Shown here: positions 53,037-62,735 of the stretch, in pieces
Layout: every line of letters begins with the position of its first letter
How positions within the stretch are numbered: the first letter of the stretch is position 1
Source: Stenotrophomonas sp. ISL-67
GTDB taxonomy: Bacteria > Pseudomonadota > Gammaproteobacteria > Xanthomonadales > Xanthomonadaceae
Reading direction: 5' to 3'
Assembly (NCBI RefSeq): GCF_018612915.1
Contig: NZ_JAGGRL010000005.1
Span: 102,007 to 166,006 of the forward strand
Length of the DNA: 64,000 nt
Program-made: the position numbers and the translations under genes
The notes under the pieces: model-generated
Databases searched by the model: none
What the model was told of the DNA's origin: nothing
Seen by the model: only the letters and a program-made list of their open reading frames with translations

Positions 53037-53777
53037 ATGGACAGACTCAGCCTCATTGGACTTTTCCTCGCCCTGGCCTCGCTGGTCGGCGGCAGCATCC
53101 TCAAGGGTGCCGGGCTGGCCTCGTTGTGGTCGCCGGCGGCGTTCGTGATCGTCATCGTCGGCACCATCGCCGCCATCCTGCTGCACACCTCCCCGCCCGT
53201 GTTCAAGCACGCCTTCAAGATCGTCAGCTGGGTGGTGCGCCCGCCGGCCAGCGACCGCGCCGAGCTGATCCGCCAGATCGTGGAGTGGAGCAACATTGCC
53301 CGCCGCCAGGGCCTGCTGGGCCTGGAAGCCCAGGTCGATGCCCAGGACGACCCGTTCCTGCGCAAGGGCCTGCAGCTGCTGGTGGACGGCGTGGAGCCGG
53401 AAACCATCCGGCACATGATGGAAATCGAACTGGGCAGCCAGGAAAGCAAGGACCTGGCCGCGTCCAAGGTATTCGAAGGCATGGGCATCTATGCGCCCAC
53501 GCTGGGCATCATCGGCGCCGTGCTGGGCCTGATCGCGGTCATGAAGAACCTGGCCGACCCCAGCAAGCTTGGCCACGGCATCGCGGCGGCGTTCACCGCC
53601 ACCATCTACGGCATCGCCTCGGCCAACCTGCTGTTCCTGCCGGTGTCGGCCAAACTCAAGAGCGTGATCCACCACAACAGCCGCGACCGCGAAATGATCA
53701 TCGAAGGCCTGATCTCCATTGCCCAGGGCGAAAACCCGCGCAACATCGAGACCAACCTGTCGGGCTTCCTGCACTGA
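53037..53777 (+). CDS. motC: MotC, MotA-type stator protein
   Basis: 246 aa. Four membrane helices (LIGLFLALASLVGGSILKG; AAFVIVIVGTIAAILLHT; YAPTLGIIGAVLGLIAVM; ATIYGIASANLLFLPVSAKL) and the conserved MotA proton-channel region. Order and size match MotC of the MotCD stator used for movement in viscous media or swarming in Pseudomonas. It forms the A5B2 unit with MotD, whose start is one base after its stop. Whether another stator (MotAB) exists lies outside the window. Confidence 0.94.
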   Translation: MDRLSLIGLFLALASLVGGSILKGAGLASLWSPAAFVIVIVGTIAAILLHTSPPVFKHAFKIVSWVVRPPASDRAELIRQIVEWSNIARRQGLLGLEAQVDAQDDPFLRKGLQLLVDGVEPETIRHMMEIELGSQESKDLAASKVFEGMGIYAPTLGIIGAVLGLIAVMKNLADPSKLGHGIAAAFTATIYGIASANLLFLPVSAKLKSVIHHNSRDREMIIEGLISIAQGENPRNIETNLSGFLH

Positions 53778-53778
53778 C

Positions 53779-54771
53779 ATGGCCCGCCGCAAAGCCCACG
53801 AAGAGCATGCCAACCATGAGGCCTGGGCGATTCCCTACGCCGACCTCATGACCTTGCTGCTGGCCTTCTTCGTGGTCATGTACGCCATCTCCTCGCTCAA
53901 CGAAGGCAAGTACCGGGTCATGGCCGACGCGCTGACCACCGCCTTCGGTGGCGCCCCGCGCACCATCAACCCGGTGCAGGTCGGCAACCAGCAGGTGCAG
54001 GGCGGCGGCTGGGACAGCCCCTCGGTGATCAAGGCCGGCAACCGGGTCGGCCCCTCCGCGCCCGCGCCCAGCAACGACCCCACCCTGCTGCCGGCGATGG
54101 CCTCGCAGATGCGCATGCCGATGTCGGTGCACAACCAGGAACAGCTGCAGCGCGCCGAGCGCCAGCTCACCGCCATCGCAGACCGCCTCACCGCCACCCT
54201 GGCGCCGCTGATCGACCGCGGCATGATCACCGTGCGTCGCACCGAGCTGTGGATCGAAGTGGAGATCAACAGCGACATCCTGTTCACCACCGGTTCGGCC
54301 ACGCTCGACCTGCAGGCCAAGAGCACCCTCGCCTCGCTGGCACAGGTGCTGCACGACGCACCCAATGGCGTGCGCGTGGAAGGCCATACCGACGACGTGC
54401 CGATCGCCACGGCGTTGTTCCCGTCCAACTGGGAACTGTCGGCCGCGCGCGCGGCCAGCGTGGTGCACCTGTTCGCCGACCAGGGCGTGCAGCCGGCGCG
54501 GCTGGCGATGGTCGGCTACGGCCAGTTCCGCCCGCGCGAAGACAACACCAGCGCGCAGGGCCGCAACCGCAACCGCCGCGTGATGGTCATCATCCTGGCC
54601 GACACCGCGCAGGGCGTGGACCCGCTGGGCCCACAGCTCACCGCCGAAACCGGCAACGCGCCGGCGTCGGCCGCACCCTCCCCCGTTTCCCCCCTCGCCC
54701 CGGTGCACCTGCCACCGGTGCCGGCCGGCAGCCGCGTTGGCGCCGCCGTTCCCCCTGCAATGAAGGAGTAA
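53779..54771 (+). CDS. motD: MotD, MotB-type stator protein
   Basis: 330 aa. One membrane helix with the essential Asp: WAIPYADLMTLLLAFFVVMY (about residues 18-37). A periplasmic linker is followed by an OmpA-like peptidoglycan-binding domain (EVEINSDILFTTGSATLDLQ, VEGHTDDVPIATALFPSNWE). The C-terminal ~50 residues are Pro/Ala-rich and dispensable-looking. Paired with motC. Confidence 0.94.
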   Translation: MARRKAHEEHANHEAWAIPYADLMTLLLAFFVVMYAISSLNEGKYRVMADALTTAFGGAPRTINPVQVGNQQVQGGGWDSPSVIKAGNRVGPSAPAPSNDPTLLPAMASQMRMPMSVHNQEQLQRAERQLTAIADRLTATLAPLIDRGMITVRRTELWIEVEINSDILFTTGSATLDLQAKSTLASLAQVLHDAPNGVRVEGHTDDVPIATALFPSNWELSAARAASVVHLFADQGVQPARLAMVGYGQFRPREDNTSAQGRNRNRRVMVIILADTAQGVDPLGPQLTAETGNAPASAAPSPVSPLAPVHLPPVPAGSRVGAAVPPAMKE

Positions 54772-54775
54772 GCCG

Positions 54776-55558
54776 ATGCGTATCTGGGCAATCGCCAACC
54801 AGAAGGGCGGCGTGGGCAAGACCACCACCACCCTCGCACTCGGCCGCGGCCTGGCCGCCCTGGGCCACCGCGTGCTGCTGATCGACCTCGATCCGCATTC
54901 ATCGCTGACCCGCGCCTTCGGCGTGCCGCTGGATCCGCCGCCCGCCGGCGTGCTGGAACTGTTCGCCACCCCGCCGGCCGAACTGGGCAGCGTTGCCCAC
55001 CACAGTCAGGTACCCGGCCTGGACTTCATCTGCGCGCAGGCTGCGTTGGCCACGCTGGAGCGCCGCAGCGCCAACCAGCCCGGCCTCGGCCTGGCCCTGC
55101 AGCACGCGATGGCGCGCCACCAGGGCCAGCACGACTACATCCTGCTGGACTGCGCGCCCACGTTGGGCCTGCTGATGATCAACGCACTGGCTGCCGCCGA
55201 CCGCCTGATCATTCCCACCCAGGCCGAGCCACTGGCCCTGTACGGGCTCGATGGCATGGTCCGCACCGGCGAGATGGTCGAGCGTTCGCGCCGTCGTCCG
55301 CTGCCGATGTCGATCCTGCCCACTCTGTTCGACCGCCGCACCCGCGCCGGCAACGAAACCGTCAAGCAGATGCAGGACCGCCACGGCCACCGCGTGTGGG
55401 AAGACGCGATCCCGGTCGATACGCGCATCTGCAACGCGGCCAGCCTGACGGTGCCGGCCACCTCGGACGACTACCCGGGCCGTGGCCTGGCTGCCTATCG
55501 CCGCGCACTGGAATGGATCCTGTCCGACGACGCACTGCAGATGGAGCGCGCGGCATGA
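54776..55558 (+). CDS. parC: ParC-like ATPase for polar chemoreceptor array positioning
   Basis: 260 aa. ParA family: ANQKGGVGKTTTTLALG (Walker A), LLIDLDPHSSLTRAFG, and Walker B YILLDCAPTLGLLMINAL. No ParB is adjacent. The position between motD and a CheW-like gene is that of ParC, which recruits ParP and arrays to the old pole in Vibrio and related polar-flagellated bacteria. It overlaps the next gene by four bases. Confidence 0.88.
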   Translation: MRIWAIANQKGGVGKTTTTLALGRGLAALGHRVLLIDLDPHSSLTRAFGVPLDPPPAGVLELFATPPAELGSVAHHSQVPGLDFICAQAALATLERRSANQPGLGLALQHAMARHQGQHDYILLDCAPTLGLLMINALAAADRLIIPTQAEPLALYGLDGMVRTGEMVERSRRRPLPMSILPTLFDRRTRAGNETVKQMQDRHGHRVWEDAIPVDTRICNAASLTVPATSDDYPGRGLAAYRRALEWILSDDALQMERAA

Positions 55559-56595
55559 ACGGCACCGGCGTACTCGACGACTATCTCGAGGAACTGCTGG
55601 GCGATGCAGTGCCCGTCACCACGATGGTCATCGCCGACACGGAAGAAGCCAGCGGCGTGGCCGAAGCGATCCGCGCGGCGTTCACGGTCGACGGCGAAGC
55701 ACCGGCGTTCGATACGCCGACCTCACCCGGCGCACCCGCCGCCATGGCGCTGCTCGACGAACTGATGAACGACCCGGCGTTGGGACCGGTGATGGCAGCG
55801 GCTTCGCCTGCTGCCGCGTTCGACACGCCTACGTCGCCGGGCGCGCCAGCCGCGTTGGCCCTGCTGGACGAACTGCTCAACGACCCGGCCCTGGGTCCGG
55901 TCGAGGTGGCAGCGACGCAGGACACTGCGCGTCCCGGCTGGGACGATCTGCCGGCCGAAGCACTCCACGACACCGCGCCGCCTGCTGCCCCCGTGCCCGC
56001 GTCCGCGCCGGCCGCCCGCCCTGCACCGCCGCCTCCGACACCCGTGGCCGCATCGCGCCCGCTGCCGACCGCTACCGCGCCCGCACTCTCCGGCCACCCC
56101 AGCAGCTGGCAGGAACTGCAGGCCCAGGCCCGCAATCCCGCCTCCAGCCCACGCGGTGACCGCCACGCCAGCGAGCGCACCTCGCGCTGGCTGCGCCTGC
56201 GCTGCGGCGCCCAGGCCTATGCGCTGGAGCTGCTGAAGGTGCAGGAGGTCGTGCTGCCAGTGCCGCTGCTGCCGCTGCGCGGCACCCCGTCGGCCATGCT
56301 GGGCATCATGAACCTGCGTGGCCAGGTGGTCCCCGTGATGGACCTTGGCATCCACCTGGGTACCGGCCCGGCCCGCGACGATGCCAACACCCGGATCGTG
56401 GTGCTGGAGGAAGACGGCGAAACCATGGGCCTTCGCGTATCGGCCGTGGAAGACGTGGCCAACCTCACCGAGTCCCAGATCGAACCGCCCGATACCGCGC
56501 GCATCTGCCAGATCTCCAACGACCTGTTCCGCGGGGTGGCCCGGGTCACGGCACAGCCGATGATCCTGCTGGACGCCACGCAGCTGTTGATCTGA
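55555..56595 (+). CDS. parP: ParP-like protein: Pro/Ala-rich N-terminus with tandem peptide repeats plus CheW domain
   Basis: 346 aa. The C-terminal ~150 residues (from about 195) form a CheW/AIF-type domain: RLRCGAQAYALELLKVQEVV, MLGIMNLRGQVVPVMDLGIH and DDANTRIVVLEEDGETM. The N-terminus has two nearly identical ~27-residue repeats (about residues 44-72 and 84-112) beginning FDTPTSPGAPAA and ending ALGPV, with LLDEL between. A Pro/Ala-rich linker (about 135-180) follows. ParP binds ParC through its N-terminus and CheA through its CheW-like domain. Coupled to the ATPase gene. Confidence 0.86.
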   Translation: MNGTGVLDDYLEELLGDAVPVTTMVIADTEEASGVAEAIRAAFTVDGEAPAFDTPTSPGAPAAMALLDELMNDPALGPVMAAASPAAAFDTPTSPGAPAALALLDELLNDPALGPVEVAATQDTARPGWDDLPAEALHDTAPPAAPVPASAPAARPAPPPPTPVAASRPLPTATAPALSGHPSSWQELQAQARNPASSPRGDRHASERTSRWLRLRCGAQAYALELLKVQEVVLPVPLLPLRGTPSAMLGIMNLRGQVVPVMDLGIHLGTGPARDDANTRIVVLEEDGETMGLRVSAVEDVANLTESQIEPPDTARICQISNDLFRGVARVTAQPMILLDATQLLI

Positions 56596-56601
56596 ACGTT
56601 C

Positions 56602-56717
56602 GTAGAGCCACGCCCTGCGTGGCTGCGGGATATCCGGCAGCCACGCAGGGCGTGGCTCTACGCCGACCCGGCACCCTGGCTGTGTCGGCCGCGTAGCGAC
56701 ACGCCATGCGTGTCCCA
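56602..56717. repeat. REP doublet and a third REP variant
   Basis: GTAGAGCCACGCCCTGCGTG with GCT at 56602-56624 and its reverse complement at 56639-56661, 14 bases apart, make a perfect inverted doublet. A third element with a different stem (GTAGCGACACGCCATGCGTG) begins at about 56695. The doublet probably also ends transcription of the parC-parP unit. Confidence 0.85.
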
Positions 56718-56750
56718 CGCGGTGCCGGGCGACCCATGGACAACGCCCCC

Positions 56751-56777
56751 TAAAGGTTTCCCGAAATACGCCGTTAT
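56751..56777 (+). promoter_or_regulatory. Sigma-28 promoter of the second chemotaxis set
   Basis: TAAA (56751-56754), 15 bases beginning GGTT, then GCCGTTAT (56770-56777), 30 bases before the STAS gene. Confidence 0.87.
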
Positions 56778-56807
56778 AGACCTTGGAACCGTTTGTCCGG
56801 AGCAACG

Positions 56808-57116
56808 ATGAGCACTGTGGCCCTGGGTGATGATCTCGGAATCGAGACCAGCACCGAGCTCAAAACACGCCTGGCCCCCTTGGTGGACCAGGGCGGCGAC
56901 CTGATGCTGGATGCCAGCCAGGTGGGCCGTATCCATACCGCGTCGGTGCAGGTCCTGTGCGCGTTCGTCGAGGCCCGCCGCCAGGCCGGCCACCCGACGG
57001 CGTTCGACGGCTGCACGGCCACTTTCCGCGATGCCGCGCGCCTGCTCGGTGTCACCCAGGCCCTGGGCCTGGACGCAACCCATGACAACCTGAAATCTGT
57101 GGAGAACGCGGCATGA
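56808..57116 (+). CDS. STAS-domain protein
   Basis: 102 aa, a single STAS (anti-anti-sigma-like) domain: LGDDLGIETSTELKTRLAPL, LMLDASQVGRIHTASVQVLC with a Thr/Ser at the usual phospho-site region, and FDGCTATFRDAARLLGVTQA. Small STAS proteins often accompany MCP/CheA sets of unknown mechanism. The ATG at 56808 has GGAG upstream. It overlaps the following cheY-type gene by four bases. Confidence 0.85.
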   Translation: MSTVALGDDLGIETSTELKTRLAPLVDQGGDLMLDASQVGRIHTASVQVLCAFVEARRQAGHPTAFDGCTATFRDAARLLGVTQALGLDATHDNLKSVENAA

Positions 57117-57478
57117 GCGCACGTATCTTGGTGGTGGACGATTCGGCGTCGATGCGCCAGATGGTTTCCTTCGCCCTCACCTCGGCCGGCTTTTCCGTCG
57201 AGGAAGCCGAAGACGGCGCCGTCGCACTGGGCCGCGCCAAGGGCCAGCGCTTCAACGCGGTGGTCACCGACGTGAACATGCCGAACATGGACGGCATCGC
57301 GCTGATCCGCGAACTGCGCCAGCTGCCGGACTACAAGTTCACCCCGATGTTGATGCTGACCACCGAATCGGCCGCCGACAAGAAATCCGAAGGCAAGGCG
57401 GCCGGTGCCACCGGCTGGCTGGTCAAACCGTTCAACCCGGAACAGCTGGTCGCGACCGTCCAGAAAGTCCTGGGCTGA
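57113..57478 (+). CDS. cheY: CheY-type response regulator, second set
   Basis: 121 aa. Receiver with Asp9/Asp10, phospho-acceptor Asp53 in VVTDVNMPNMDG, Thr in MLTTES and Lys105 in WLVKPF. It is coupled to the STAS gene and followed by a second cheA. It may compete with the first CheY for the motor or act as a phosphate sink; the sequence does not decide. Confidence 0.92.
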   Translation: MSARILVVDDSASMRQMVSFALTSAGFSVEEAEDGAVALGRAKGQRFNAVVTDVNMPNMDGIALIRELRQLPDYKFTPMLMLTTESAADKKSEGKAAGATGWLVKPFNPEQLVATVQKVLG

Positions 57479-57525
57479 TCTCCACCTGCCTCCCCCTCCC
57501 CTTTGGTAACCGGACCCGAACTGCC

Positions 57526-59490
57526 ATGAGCATGGACCTGCAACGCTTCCACGCCACCTTCTTCGAGGAAAGCCGCGAGGGCCTGGACGCAATGGAAGCG
57601 GGCCTGTTGGCACTGGAATCGGGCCAGCAGGATCCGGAAATCATCAACTCGGTGTTCCGCGCCGCGCACTCCATCAAGGGCGGCGCCGGCACCTTCGGCT
57701 TCGACGCCATCGCCGCGCTGACCCACGTGCTGGAAACGCTGCTTGACGAACTGCGCGCCGGCAAGCGTGCGCTCGAAGCGGCCGCCGTGGATGCCATGCT
57801 GTCCTCGGTGGACGTGCTGCGCGCCCTGCTGCGCGAAGCCGAGCACGGCCAGCCGGCCGATCCGCAGGCGGTTGCCGCGGTCAAGGCACGCCTGGAAGCG
57901 GTGCTGTCCGGCCAGGCACCGGCCGCTGCCGCACCGGCCATCGCCAAGGTCGATGACACCCCGGAAGCGTGGCAGATCGGTTTCGTGCCGGCGCCGTCGC
58001 TGTTCATGAGCGGCAACGATCCGCTGCGCATCATCCGCGAACTGGAACACCTGGGCTCGCTGCAGGTCGCCGCGCGGCTGGACCGCCTGCCCGGCTTCGA
58101 CCAGCTCGACCCGCTCGAAGCCCACCTTGCGTGGGACCTGGGCCTGGTCGGTAAAGTGCCGCGCAGCAAGATCGAAGATACGTTTGCCTGGGTCGTGGAC
58201 GACTGCGAACTGGACATCCGTCCGGCCGCGCCGCCCAGCCTGGCCACCAGCGCCCCGGCTGCCGCCGCCCCTGCTGCACCCGTGGCCGCCGCAGCAGCGC
58301 CCGCGCCGCCCACGAGCGAGGCGGAAACCTCCATCCGCGTCGCCGTGGAAAAGGTCGATGCACTGATCAACCTGGTCGGCGAACTGGTCATCACCCAGGC
58401 CATGCTCAAGCAGGTCTCGCACGCACTGGACCCGGTGCATGCCGAACAGCTGTTCGCCGGCCTGGATCTGCTCGAACGCAACACCCGCGACCTGCAGGAA
58501 GCGGTGATCGGCGTGCGCATGCTGCCGGTGGATGCGGTGTTCCGCCGCTTCCCGCGCCTGGTCCGTGACCTCTCCTCGCGCCTGGGCAAGCACGTGCGCC
58601 TGCGCACCATCGGTGAAGGCACCGAACTGGACAAGGGCCTGATCGAGAAGATAGCGGACCCGCTGGTCCACCTGGTCCGCAACTCGATCGACCATGGCCT
58701 GGAAATGCCCGACGTCCGCCGCGACGCCGGCAAGGACGAGACCGGCACCATCACCCTGGCCGCATCGCACCAGGGCGGCCACATCGTGATCGAAGTCAGC
58801 GACGACGGCCGCGGGCTGAACCGCGACAAGATCCTGTCCAAGGCGCTCGAACGCGGCTTGAGCGTACCCGACAACCCCACCGATGCGCAGGTCTGGGACC
58901 TGATCTTCCAGCCCGGTTTCTCCACCGCCGATGCGGTCACGGATCTGTCCGGTCGTGGCGTGGGCATGGACGTGGTCCGCCGCAACATCCAGGCGCTGGG
59001 GGGCGAAGTGCAGCTGGAGAGCAAGGCCGGCAACGGCACCCGCGTGCTGATCCGGCTGCCACTGACCTTGGCCATCCTTGACGGCATGACCGTCTCGGTA
59101 GCCGGCGAAACCGTGATCCTGCCGCTGGCTTACGTGCTTGAGGCGCTGCAGCCACAGGCCGAAGACGTGCGTTCGATGGCCGGCGAAGGCCGCGTGCTGC
59201 GCGTGCGGGGCGAGTACCTGCCGATCCTGTCGCTCAGCGAGTACTACGGCTTTGGCCGCCGTGCGAACGATGATTCCCTGGTGGTTGTGGTGGAAGGCGA
59301 CGGCCAGAAGATCGCGCTGGAAGTGGACGAGCTGGTTGGGCAACAGCAGGTGGTGGTCAAGAACATCGAGAACAACTACCGCCGTATTGGTGGGGTGTCC
59401 GGTGCCACCATCCTCGGCGATGGTCGGGTTGCGTTGATCGTGGATATTGGTGGCCTGGTGCGCTCGCTGCGGGTGCCGCAGGCGGCGTAA
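57526..59490 (+). CDS. cheA: CheA-type histidine kinase, second set
   Basis: 654 aa. P1 domain with His48 in AAHSIKGGAGTFG. A P2-like region (about residues 150-230) is separate from Ala/Pro linkers. P3 starts VRVAVEKVDALINLVGELVI-like; P4 has LVHLVRNSIDHGLEMPDVRR, SDDGRGLN and DLSGRGVGMDVVRRNI; P5 ends the protein. It lacks the DDEFEALLD repeats seen in the first CheA, so it is probably not tied to ParP. It forms a unit with the STAS and cheY genes and the downstream receptor. Confidence 0.95.
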   Translation: MSMDLQRFHATFFEESREGLDAMEAGLLALESGQQDPEIINSVFRAAHSIKGGAGTFGFDAIAALTHVLETLLDELRAGKRALEAAAVDAMLSSVDVLRALLREAEHGQPADPQAVAAVKARLEAVLSGQAPAAAAPAIAKVDDTPEAWQIGFVPAPSLFMSGNDPLRIIRELEHLGSLQVAARLDRLPGFDQLDPLEAHLAWDLGLVGKVPRSKIEDTFAWVVDDCELDIRPAAPPSLATSAPAAAAPAAPVAAAAAPAPPTSEAETSIRVAVEKVDALINLVGELVITQAMLKQVSHALDPVHAEQLFAGLDLLERNTRDLQEAVIGVRMLPVDAVFRRFPRLVRDLSSRLGKHVRLRTIGEGTELDKGLIEKIADPLVHLVRNSIDHGLEMPDVRRDAGKDETGTITLAASHQGGHIVIEVSDDGRGLNRDKILSKALERGLSVPDNPTDAQVWDLIFQPGFSTADAVTDLSGRGVGMDVVRRNIQALGGEVQLESKAGNGTRVLIRLPLTLAILDGMTVSVAGETVILPLAYVLEALQPQAEDVRSMAGEGRVLRVRGEYLPILSLSEYYGFGRRANDDSLVVVVEGDGQKIALEVDELVGQQQVVVKNIENNYRRIGGVSGATILGDGRVALIVDIGGLVRSLRVPQAA

Positions 59491-60252
59491 TGCAGATTGG
59501 TAGCGCCGGCCGTTGGCCGGATGCTCTTCGTCCCGGGGTCATGAACGCCTGACGGGCGGCTTCGGTGGGTGTAAACGCCGGATGGGTCGTCCCGACCGTT
59601 GGGTATCGCGGTTTCGGATGCTTGGGCCGCGCTGCGCGCGGTGTCCGGCCAACGTTATGCCCGCCGTCCTGGCGGGCACCCTTCGGGCCGGCGCGTCGCG
59701 CCGTTGAGAACGGCTCCTGCCGTTCTCTTCGGGGCTACGAATTTTCGCGGGCCCATTGGGATCGGGATCAATCAACCGTTGGCTCCGGATACGTGGTCGC
59801 GTCCGGCCAACGGCCAGGGCTACGAATTTTTGCGGCCCATTGGGATCGGGATCAATCAACCGTTGGCTCCGGATACATGGTCGCGTCCGGCCAACGGCCG
59901 GGGCTACGAATTTTTGCGGCCCATTGGGATCGGGATCAATCAACCGTTGGCTCCGGATACATGGTCGCGTCCGGCCAACGGCCGGGGCTACGAATTTTTA
60001 CGGGCCCATTCGGATCGGGATCAATCAACCGAAGGCCGGCATCCCGGTAGCCCCGGCCGTTGGCCGGATGCTCTTCGTTCCGGCGCCAGAACGCCTGATG
60101 GAAAACCGTGATGTCGGTCGGGGGGAATACGGCCGCGTATCGATGGCCCATTCGCTACCGGATGGCGAAACCCTTGGTGTTGCTTGCTTGCGCAACCATC
60201 GGCTGCAAACCGCGCCGTGCTTGGGACCGCGAAGAAATGTGACATCCAACAC
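59491..60252. repeat. Composite repeat copy E with 77-bp insert and 84-bp tandem array
   Basis: About 900 bases between cheA and the receptor gene, with no credible coding sequence. A REP opens it (59501-59523). The composite runs through GGGGTCATGAACGCCTGACG and GCGCGGTGTCCGGCCAAC. The 77-bp three-hairpin insert is at 59654-59730. The tail module, including a CCGGCCAACGGCCGG palindrome, is repeated at an 84-bp period (equivalent points 59767, 59851, 59935, then 60020). A partial second composite start is at 60047-60110. The open frames of 60-180 codons here are translations of the repeats. Confidence 0.85.
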
Positions 60253-60280
60253 TCAAGAAACCATCGCGCGCCGCCGTTAT
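60253..60280 (+). promoter_or_regulatory. Candidate sigma-28 promoter of the receptor gene
   Basis: TCAA (60253-60256), 16 bases, then GCCGTTAT (60273-60280). Spacer one base over the usual length, as before fliS. The leader would be about 110 bases. Confidence 0.55.
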
Positions 60281-60395
60281 CCGCAATAGCGATGACACGT
60301 TCATTGCCTGCCTGACGCCCCATCGCCTCGCTGCTTTCGACCTTTCGCCCAGCGGCCCATCGCTGCGCGCCCCCGTCCCGCCCGGAGTTTCCAGC

Positions 60396-62639
60396 ATGAA
60401 GTGGTTCCACGATCTGCCCATCGCCCGCAAACTCGCGGTCGGATTTGCCCTCACCACCCTGATGACCATCGGGCTGGGCGTGTTCGCCCTGCTGCGCCTG
60501 AACAGCCTCAACGCCGAACTGGGCGAGATGGCCGACAACGACATTCCGTCGGTACAGCACCTGGGCGAAGTACGCGCGCAGCTGGGCGAGTTCCGCACCT
60601 ACGAACTGGCCCAGCTCACCATGCTGGACCAACCCGACAAGGTGGCCGACTACAACAAGCGCATGGACGCCTCGGCCAGGATCGTACGCGACGAGCTGAA
60701 CGCCTATGCTGCCTTGCCCGCCGCCGACCAGGAAAAAGTGCTGTACCGAAAAGTGGCCTCAGACCTGGAGGTATATTTCGCCGCCAACGCCGAGATGCGT
60801 GCGGCCATCGCCGCCGCCGACGGCGTGCTGGCCCAGCAGGTATCCGACGACAAGTCGCGCCCGGCACGCCGCAAGATGTTCGACGACCTCAAGGAACTCG
60901 GCGCCTTCAGCAGCAACCTGATGCAGGCCAAGATCGCCGACGCCAACGCCACCCACCGCACCAGCGTGGTGGCGATCATCATCACCGTGTCGCTGCTGAC
61001 CTTGCTGGCGGTGGCGATGGGCGTACTCATCGCGCGCGCCATCACCGGCCCGATCCGGCAGGCCATGCACGCCATCCAGTCGGTCGCGCGCGGCGACCTG
61101 TCGGTGAACATCGCCTCCAGCACCACCGCCGACGAAGCCGGCCGCATGCTGGCCGCCACCCGCGACATGACCCTGATGCTGCGCCGCTTCTCCAGCGAAA
61201 CCCAACAGATGGTGGAAATGCACGCCGGCCCCGACATCAGCCACCGCATTCCGGAAGACTTCCCGGGCGTCTATGGCCAGCTGGCGGTTGGCGTGAACAC
61301 CGTGATCTTCGAGCATCTCGATTCCATCAAGGACGCCATCAACGTGCTCAACCAGTACGCGGCCGGCGACCTGTCGCCGAATGCGCGCCGCCTGCCCGGC
61401 ACCCGCGCGATCCTGCACGAGTCGATGGATGCGGCCAAGGCCAGCCTGCTGGCGATCAATACCCAGATCCAGAGCCTGGCCCAGGCCGCAGCGGCCGGTG
61501 ATTTCAGCCAGCGCGGCGATGCGCTGCGCTTCGACCACGACTTCCGGGTCATGATCGAGCACCTCAACACGATGATGGAAGTCGCCGACGGCAACCTGTC
61601 GCAGCTGTCGCACCTGCTGCAGGCCATCGCCAACGGCGACCTCACGGCGCGCATGCAGGGCCAGTTCCACGGCGTGTTCGCCAGCATGCGCGACGATGCC
61701 AATACCACCGTGGCCCAGCTCACCCAGATCGTCAGCCGCATCCAGCACGCCTCGGGCAGCATCAGCACCGCCGCCGGTGAGATCGCATCAGGCAACAACG
61801 ATCTGTCGCGCCGCACCGAACAGCAGGCCGCCAACCTGGAAGAAACCGCTGCCTCGATGGAGGAACTGACCTCCACCGTGCGCCAGAACGCCGAACACGC
61901 CCGCCAGGCCAACCAGCTTGCCATCGGCGCGCACTCGGTGGCGTCGCAGGGTGGCGAGGTGGTCGGCAAGGTGGTCAGCACCATGCACGAGATCGACGCC
62001 TCCTCGCGTCGCATCGCAGACATCATCACCGTCATCGACGGCATCGCCTTCCAGACCAACATCCTGGCACTGAACGCCGCCGTGGAAGCGGCGCGCGCCG
62101 GCGAACAGGGCCGCGGCTTCGCCGTGGTCGCCTCCGAAGTGCGCACCCTGGCCCAGCGTTCGGCCAGCGCCGCCAAGGAGATCAAGGGTCTCATCGACGA
62201 ATCGGTCGGCAAGGTCGCCGAGGGCTCGGCCCTGGTCAACCAGGCCGGTGCCACCATGGGTGAGATCGTCGCCTCGGTGCAGCGCGTCACCGACATCATG
62301 GCGGAGATTTCGGCGGCCTCGCAGGAACAGTCGGCCGGCATCGAGCAGGTCAACCAGACCGTCATGCAGATGGACGAAACCACCCAGCAGAACGCGGCGC
62401 TGGTGGAAGAAGCTACCGCCGCAGCCCGTTCGATGGAAGAACAGGCCGGCCACCTCACCGACGCGGTGTCGCTGTTCAAACTGGAGGGCCAGACCGCCAC
62501 CGCAGCGGCAACAGCGGCTGCGGCTGCGCCCGCACGCCACACGGCGCCGGTACGCCCGCGCGCTGCCGCCGCCCCGGTTCGCCGCCCGGCGGTCCGCGAA
62601 CCGGCGCTGGCCGGTGAAGGCGACTGGCAGGAGTTCTAA
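60396..62639 (+). CDS. Methyl-accepting chemotaxis protein with CheR-tether pentapeptide
   Basis: 747 aa. First membrane helix at about residues 13-34. A four-helix-type periplasmic sensor of about 155 residues has typical [20 protein letters not shown]. The second helix is at about 190-211. A HAMP region and a second HAMP-like stretch follow. The signalling hairpin is intact ([24 protein letters not shown] with [20 protein letters not shown]). After an Ala/Pro/Arg-rich tail the protein ends GDWQEF, matching the aromatic-x-x-aromatic CheR/CheB tether. The ligand is unknown. Probably partnered with the preceding CheA. Confidence 0.93.
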   Translation: MKWFHDLPIARKLAVGFALTTLMTIGLGVFALLRLNSLNAELGEMADNDIPSVQHLGEVRAQLGEFRTYELAQLTMLDQPDKVADYNKRMDASARIVRDELNAYAALPAADQEKVLYRKVASDLEVYFAANAEMRAAIAAADGVLAQQVSDDKSRPARRKMFDDLKELGAFSSNLMQAKIADANATHRTSVVAIIITVSLLTLLAVAMGVLIARAITGPIRQAMHAIQSVARGDLSVNIASSTTADEAGRMLAATRDMTLMLRRFSSETQQMVEMHAGPDISHRIPEDFPGVYGQLAVGVNTVIFEHLDSIKDAINVLNQYAAGDLSPNARRLPGTRAILHESMDAAKASLLAINTQIQSLAQAAAAGDFSQRGDALRFDHDFRVMIEHLNTMMEVADGNLSQLSHLLQAIANGDLTARMQGQFHGVFASMRDDANTTVAQLTQIVSRIQHASGSISTAAGEIASGNNDLSRRTEQQAANLEETAASMEELTSTVRQNAEHARQANQLAIGAHSVASQGGEVVGKVVSTMHEIDASSRRIADIITVIDGIAFQTNILALNAAVEAARAGEQGRGFAVVASEVRTLAQRSASAAKEIKGLIDESVGKVAEGSALVNQAGATMGEIVASVQRVTDIMAEISAASQEQSAGIEQVNQTVMQMDETTQQNAALVEEATAAARSMEEQAGHLTDAVSLFKLEGQTATAAATAAAAAPARHTAPVRPRAAAAPVRRPAVREPALAGEGDWQEF

Positions 62640-62659
62640 CCCTCGCCTGACGCGGCCAC

Positions 62660-62690
62660 CCACGACACCCGCTGCGGCGGGGTGTCGTGG
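62660..62690 (+). terminator. Strong hairpin after the receptor gene
   Basis: CCACGACACCC (62660-62670) and GGGTGTCGTGG (62680-62690) pair perfectly over 11 bases with a nine-base loop. There is no T-run, so it may be a Rho-dependent or mRNA-stabilising end. Confidence 0.55.
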
Positions 62691-62735
62691 TTACCGACAT
62701 CCGGATCTCGCCGTATCTCATATACATATTCACCC

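Noticed and set aside
59733..60030. CRISPR-like array
   Set aside because: Units are contiguous 84-bp copies with no unique spacers and no cas genes nearby.
59565..60289. Overlapping frames of 160-177 codons in the repeat array
   Set aside because: They encode tandem copies of the 84-bp unit in several frames at once, with no start or SD signal and no codon preference like neighbouring genes.
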